64,000 nt of DNA, taken from positions 6,489,917 to 6,553,916 of the forward strand of contig NC_026501.1 in assembly GCF_000182925.2 (NCBI RefSeq), written 5' to 3'. The stretch is from Neurospora crassa OR74A (lineage: Eukaryota; Ascomycota; Sordariomycetes; Sordariales; Sordariaceae). The notes beneath the pieces are model-generated. The model was not told the DNA's origin and did no database searches. It saw only the letters and a list, made by a program, of their open reading frames with translations. This document shows positions 58,934-64,000 of the stretch, one piece after another. A program made the translations under genes and the position numbers. The first letter of the stretch is position 1. The number at the start of each line of letters is the position of its first letter.

Positions 58934-60914
58934 TCATTTGTCGTTAGGTCGCACGCCCGTATTGCCGAAACCGCTGAGATTCCATCCCGGATACTTGGAC
59001 GCCGACGCGTTTGCGTTGGAGGCTTCGGGTTGGGGAGGAATGTTTGGGAGACCACTTCCAGCTTCCCTCTTCAACGGGTTCGGCGGGAGCGATGCAGGGC
59101 CTGTAGTCTGAGGCTGGGTGTTTGACGTCGCACCGCCACTTGAAGATTGATTCGATGCGCTCTTTCTTTTGTATGCACCCTTGTCTTGAAGGTATTTCAA
59201 GGCCTGGATGATTGACAAATCTTCCTGCTCCTTGTCATTCAAGAGCAAACGCTGCTGGAGGGTCATCTTTCCTCCGTTAAGTTCGCGCTCTCTCAGAGCC
59301 TTCTCACGCTCATTTGGATCATGGACGAAACGGCACTTGCCCCGCTTACCGCAGTTTCCTCCAGTCGAATAGTACTTGCAGTGCTTCGACTGATCAGCCT
59401 TCCTGGCCACAGGGGGGACAGCGTTTTCTTCCGGACGAGTAGACAAGACTTCTGGCTTCTCGTCGTCAGACTTTGAGATGGTTGAGGGAGATGAGGGTTC
59501 TGACTGGCGCATCTCGTCGCCTTCATCCTGCTGTTCGCGCTTCCGCTTGATGCTGGACTCGACTTTTTCTAACTGTTTGCGGAGCTTCTCCGCCTTTTGT
59601 TCTTGCCTCATAAGGAGAGAGGCCTTCTCGTCGGCGGCCTTTGCCTCAGCAGTCTGTGCCTTGACAGCAGCTTTCTTGGCTTCAATTTTGGCCTTTGATG
59701 GGAAGTTGGCCCGACGCTCAGCGATCCAAGCAGCAAGTTCTTCATTCGTGATGGGACTGTATCAAGAGTTAATGCTATTCGTATGAGACAGTAACAGCGG
59801 GACACACTTACTTGGGAGCATCAGCACCAATCATCTCATTGAGACGTTCCTCTTCGTTCTCATCGTCCTCGTCGGACTCATCGCCCGGAGTAAGACCTAG
59901 AGTGTTGGTCTTACGCTTTTTCTTCTTTCCACCAGAGTGGTCGTGCTTCTGATGGTGAGCGGGGGGACTAAAAGCCTTCCCGCCGCGGCTGTTGTGGCCG
60001 CCAGCATGACCATTCCGGCCGCGGACCTTATCACCACCAAACTGGGGACGATGGCGAGGATGGCCGTTGTTGTGACCACCACGTCCATGGCGGGGCGTGC
60101 TTGCGGCGGGAGCACCATCATAGACGGGATGTGCCGGTGGCATGTAGGTGGTGGGAGGCGGATAGGGTTGGTATGGCGCAGGAGCATAAGGCGCCCCGTG
60201 AGGTGCACCATATGACTGCGGCGGATACGGAGCCGGAGCGGGCGGTTGCGCAGGTGCGCCATCAAATCCCATTCTGATAGGAGGTCCCATCATCTGGCCC
60301 TTGGGTCCAGAACGATCACTATGGGAGCCTCTTCCACCTCGGCTGCTGGTGTTGTAAGGGGTCTGAGGGTGCGACTGATGGTGACTGGCCCATGGCTGGG
60401 GAGGCGGACTAGCCTGCGGTGCGGGGGGAGCATACGCCGGGCCGTAAGGAGTTTGTGGCGCGGGTGAGTATGCGGGCTGGCCGTATGGTTGCTGAGCCTG
60501 GGGGTAATGGGACTGTGTGCCGTAGCTGGGCGCGTAACCTTGAGGAGGGGGAGGGGCAGGAGGCTGTTGCGGGGTATGCTGGCTATGCTGCTCTGAATGC
60601 CACTGCTGTTGTGGCGGAGGGTAGGCACCCGGCTGGGGCTGGGGCTGATGTGAAGGATACGGGCTTGCCGGGGGCGCCTGTTGTCCGTATGCAGAAGGTT
60701 GCTGGCCATACCCGTAAGAATGAGAAGAGTGGTAACCGCCACGATCTGAGCCACCACGGCCTCGTCCAGCATACGTGCCGCGCTGAGGAGCAGCCGGCTG
60801 GGGCTGCTGCTGTTGATAAGGCGACTGGCCATAGGTGGCGGGGTAGCCAGCGGGCGGGTTGTTGGGTGGTGCCGGTCCCGGAGGCGGGGGAGGCGGTCCG
60901 TAGTTGTAAGCCAT
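58934..60914 (-). CDS. NUFIP1-type protein with CCCH zinc finger
   Basis: 641 residues in two exons, 60914-59812 and 59756-58934, with a 55-nt GTAAGT...ACAG intron. The first ~300 residues are low-complexity Pro/Gln/Tyr (polyproline run, QQQ patches, RGG-like GRGRGG). The exon joint creates NPITNEELAAWIAERRANFP, the NUFIP1 conserved motif (WIxERRxNFPSK). A coiled, charged helix (EKLRKQLEKVESSIKRKREQ) follows, then a CCCH zinc finger CKYYSTGGNCGKRGKCRFVH. In yeast the counterpart Rsa1 and in animals NUFIP1 help assemble box C/D snoRNPs with R2TP; that role is inferred here. The start is the only ATG at the head of the frame. Confidence 0.88.
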
Positions 60915-62869
60915 GGTCTGTGTGTTCACTTTCGAGCTATGGCACGGAGGAAGACGGATTTAGATGAACCTTGATCTTGCCACCTGGTGTTTGACACTTG
61001 TGATTTTCCCTGCGTAACAGGGTAGTTGCTGCTCACTAGTATTGAGCTGCCGTTACGTCCCTGCAAGTTGGACGTTTGGAGTGTACTCGGAAGAATTTGA
61101 ATTAAGCAGGATGAAGGAGGGATGGCAGGTATGGCCTCAAGACAGTTCAGACGCCGCGTCGATGGTCAATCGGTTGGAGTGTCGTTTGGCACCCTGGGCT
61201 TGTAATGGTCGGTGTGGGCTTCTTGAATCCCAAGGCTGCAAGCTAGGCAACACGTGATGGATCTGAAGCCGTTCGAGTCCTGTCGGAGATGCCGAGAAGG
61301 AAGCAAATGCAAAGATGCCTCTGCGACTTGGGTGTGGCAGTCCTGATCGTCAAATGGTATGTGACGGCAGCAACTGATCCCTTTTGACACGGGCAAGATG
61401 ACAAGCTTTCACTGGCAGTGTTAAATGCCCTTGGACAGCAGACGGTGCCGATGATCAGGATTTGAGTATCCTTCACCCAATGAGGGTTGGTAGGATTCAA
61501 CTGGGCGTCAAGCAGCAGTGTTGGCGAGATGTTACACCTCAACCGATTGCAACTTGGGCTTTGCTTCCCCAATGTGGACTAGAATTTGTTAGAACGAATG
61601 AACGGCGGACGTTGCTAAGGAATGTGGTTGGAACGAAGTGGAATTCAGTCCGACGACCGTGCCTCGCCGTACAATGAACGTTATGGCCACCGGCGAGTTA
61701 ACTCGCTCTGATAGCGTGGTGAGAATCCGACGACGCGGGGAACAAGATCAAGGGTCGACTTCGACCAGAAGCTACGGGCACTTGCCTGTTCGTAACACAC
61801 GAGGCAAGGAGAATACTCACGGTTGAGGCTGGGTTGGCGACCACGGTCACAAGTGAGTGCCGGGGTCGAGAAGTACGAAGTAGAGGTTGAACGCAATCTA
61901 TCTCGAAAAGAAGGTTTGGAGATGGATGGAGGGGTGAAGTTGTGCAATGGAGGTTGAAGGGTGAAGGAGAGAGACGTGGTGTGGAAGGAGATGCGCGTTG
62001 GTGGGTCCACACTTAAGGTTCCCAAGCCAAAGGCGGTCAGACGATCTACGCAGGGGTGGAGGCGGCAGAATTCGAATCTCTGTTTTCTCAGGGCAGGGTC
62101 GAGGGTCCGGGAGTTGGCAGGTGCGCTGCTGCCCGCGTTATTGCAGTGGTGTTCAGCGGACTTTCGGGCAGGCTCCAGCACTGGAGCTCGACCGGATTGC
62201 AGGCGCGCAAACTGCAGCACGGCAGGCAGACCTCGAGTCCCAAGTGCAAATCTACCTCTAGGTACCTACCTAGGTAGAGGTACCTAGAGGTACGCTCCCG
62301 TCCAGTGCCCGATGGTGGGGCTTTCAACTTTCACCTTCAGTCTTGATTACACCAAGGGCAGCAGGCAGGCAGGTGCGCGATCCAGTAAAACTGCGTGGTG
62401 ATATTGAAGGAAGTTGAAAGAGACGACTGAGGGGACTTTTACATAGCCCTGATCATACCCTCTCGAATGTTGGTCGGGACATTCATCTTCATCGTTGCAT
62501 GAAATTTGACGGATTTCACAATCAATGACCGCCAAAATAATCATTATCTGATATCGTCAAAGACCGCAGAATTTCCGCCCCCCGTCAAAACTTTTTGCAT
62601 GCATTAACATTCAACAACACTACATATCGATCCATGTCCGGACCGATGTGTATTTTCTTGTGAGCATTCGATTCGGTCTCCTCTCACACAACCACTTACA
62701 TACGGTCGTCACATTTCGCCCAAAACGGTCACCACACCACTCACTACATCCAGCTGAGAGTGTGTCCAGTAACAATCCATACCACCATCCATACGTTTAG
62801 TCTGGTGCAAACCCCAACTTGAGAAGGAAGAGCTCAGCTGTACGGCACAAGGACCCTTCTCACGCTACA
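60915..62869. other. Divergent upstream region, NUFIP and RPC25
   Basis: About 2 kb without a supported gene. The open frames (for example near 61.7-62.2 kb) overlap on both strands and look like nothing I know. A near-palindrome of TACCT/AGGTA blocks lies at about 62252-62292. Confidence 0.5.
62252..62292. repeat. Inverted repeat of TACCT/AGGTA blocks
   Basis: Arms of 15 bp (TACCTCTAGGTACCT and its complement AGGTACCTAGAGGTA) enclose a short centre that is itself close to palindromic. A possible hairpin or cruciform; the same TAGGTA motif occurs near 17.72 kb and in both LTRs. Confidence 0.75.
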
Positions 62870-63776
62870 ATGTTCATTACTGTTCGTAAACTTTCATCTT
62901 TCCAGTGCGTTTGCAGTTCATAATCGAATGGAGTCTAATATCAGATAGACGAAAATCGCCGACTTGGTGCAGATTGCACCCGAGGACTTCAGCAAAGAGA
63001 GTTTTGTCGCGATTGAAGACAACATCAACGCCAAATATGCAAACAAGGTGGGCAACAACATCTTTGAACAGGCCCACGGAATCACCCATCTAATCGCTGT
63101 CTTGGCCTACAGGTGGTACAGAAAGTCGGCCTTTTCGTCTGCTTGTGGGATGTCACTTGGACATCAGAAGGTCAGATAGGTCATGGCAGTGGTTTAGTCA
63201 ACGTGAACGGTATGATGAAATTCGTATCCTAGTGCTCTCCTGTCATCACTGACATGTTATGCAGTTGAGTTCGAGATGGTGGTCTTCAGGCCATTCAAGC
63301 ACGAAGTCATTCTCGCACGCATCACCCACCAGACCGAGGAAGGCATATACCGTCAGTTCCATCCTTCAATCCCCGTCTCTGTCATTTTTAGTTCACTGTC
63401 TTGAGCCTAACACGTCTGTTCTCCTGCAGTTGGCATGGACTTCTTTAATGATATCTTTGTTCCCGCCGCGGAGCTGCCGGACAACTCAGAGTTGTGAGTA
63501 CCAGCTCATTTCCCATGGCGTCTTTCCGGGACATGCTAACATCTCATCCTCAGCGACACAACCGAGAAGGTCTGGGTATGGAAGGAAGAAGGCCAGGAGC
63601 TGTACTTTGACAACAACGAGATGGTCCGTTTCCGAGTTATCGGCGAGGAGTGGCACGACCAAACACCAACAGGCCCGGTGGAAGTCGACCAGACTGCAAA
63701 CCAGCTCCTACCGCCATATAAGATCACGGGTTCCATGAAGGAAGGAGGACTGGGATGCTGTCTGTGGTGGGAGTAG
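62870..63776 (+). CDS. rpc25: RNA polymerase III subunit RPC25 (Rpb7-like)
   Basis: Subunit of the Pol III stalk (with Rpc17), involved in initiation. 193 residues in six exons: 62870-62881, 62949-63047, 63113-63209, 63265-63351, 63430-63493 and 63554-63776. Joined: MFITTKIADLVQIAPEDF, NINAKYANKVVQKVGLFVCLW, VEFEMVVFRPFKHEVILARI, LGMDFFNDIFVPAAELPDNS, LYFDNNEMVRFRVIGEEWHD, GSMKEGGLGCCLWWE. The start, the SHS2/Rpb7-N fold, the OB-fold and the terminal GLGxxxWWE match yeast Rpc25. The first exon has only four codons, and its donor is GTTCGT, weaker than the others; reading on fails to give the conserved IADLV frame. All six junctions keep phase. Shorter than yeast Rpc25, lacking an acidic insert before the last block. 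Confidence 0.94.
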
Positions 63777-64000
63777 AATGGCCCACTCCGTCACGTAGGC
63801 GAGAGAATCAAGGCCTAGACCAAGCATTGGGAGGGGCGTTTTATGTTGTTATCCAATTATATTTCTTCACCCTAAACTGATCACGGCGTGTAGAATTTTC
63901 GTGGTCTGGTTTCGAGGCATCTCAGGTTAGGCCGTTTGTTCAGTTTATACCGTAATGCCCTCAAGAAGACGCTCCTCAACATTGTCGAGGACCGAGTAAT
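63777..64000. other. RPC25 3' flank
   Basis: I see nothing further before the window ends. Confidence 0.5.

Noticed and set aside
61255-61300. B-box-like GTTCGAGTCC, possible tRNA
   Set aside because: The T-stem does not pair and no A box or anticodon arm lies upstream.
61681-62220. Minus-strand open frame of 179 codons between NUFIP and RPC25
   Set aside because: Overlaps open frames on the other strand, has Ser/Arg/Pro-rich composition like chance frames in CT-rich DNA, and has no family resemblance.
1-64000. CRISPR arrays, dispersed 5S rRNA genes, secondary-metabolite cluster
   Set aside because: I looked for regularly spaced repeats, fungal 5S sequence and PKS/NRPS/terpene genes and saw none.

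Overview
This window is nuclear DNA of a filamentous ascomycete, most likely a Sordariomycete of the Sordariales type. I infer this from short introns (about 50-100 nt, GTRNGT donors, CTAAC-like branch points), very short first coding exons (NSA2, SPT2, RPS15, RPC25), ascomycete-specific families, and two AT-rich blocks with the signature of repeat-induced point mutation (RIP: CpA and TpG nearly gone, TpA in excess, CpG kept). I do not name a species.

Layout. 1-1285: start of a secreted GH2 glycosidase, cut by the window edge. 3.7-7.1 kb: VIT/vWA protein with RNA polymerase II CTD-like heptads. 8.4-9.9 kb: PAP2/Aur1-type membrane protein. 11.7-15.2 kb: RIP-degraded Mutator-like (MULE) DNA transposon with intact GC-rich terminal inverted repeats. 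17.5-18.0 kb: tiny Cys-rich protein gene in two exons. 19.6-28.2 kb: NSA2, SPT2, ribosomal P2, Mps1 kinase. 29.5-30.9 kb: mitochondrial bL21 and an intron-containing tRNA-Tyr. 31.6-39.0 kb: one full-length RIP-degraded Ty3/Gypsy LTR retrotransposon, a fossil with two 174-bp LTRs and a 5-bp target duplication, lying 8 bp past the stop codon of a Cys-cluster/SR-rich protein gene (39.0-40.4 kb). 41.6-42.6 kb: F-box-like protein. 44.0-44.9 kb: membrane-anchored monothiol glutaredoxin. 47.1-48.5 kb: MDR oxidoreductase. 49.3-50.4 kb: GH53 galactanase. 51.1-52.2 kb: RPS15. 52.7-53.7 kb: SET-domain protein. 54.4-55.4 kb: probable complex I accessory subunit. 56.2-57.7 kb: SIL1. 58.9-60.9 kb: NUFIP1/CCCH protein. 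62.9-63.8 kb: RPC25.

Most genes are housekeeping: ribosome biogenesis and structure (NSA2, P2, S15, bL21m), Pol III transcription (RPC25, tRNA-Tyr), chromatin (SPT2), mitosis (Mps1), ER folding (SIL1), respiration. There are no operons. Several pairs are divergent (SPT2/P2, complex I/SIL1, GRX/MDR, NUFIP/RPC25), others convergent (Mps1/bL21m, RPS15/SET, SIL1/NUFIP).

I see no wholly new gene system. The most unusual signals are: RIP stopping short of the ends of both transposons; the palindrome-like and ambiguous boundaries of the MULE; the Gypsy insertion immediately after a stop codon; a 54-bp tandem repeat inside the Gypsy element; and the CTD-like heptads in the vWA protein. Exon limits were derived by eye from splice signals and family alignments.
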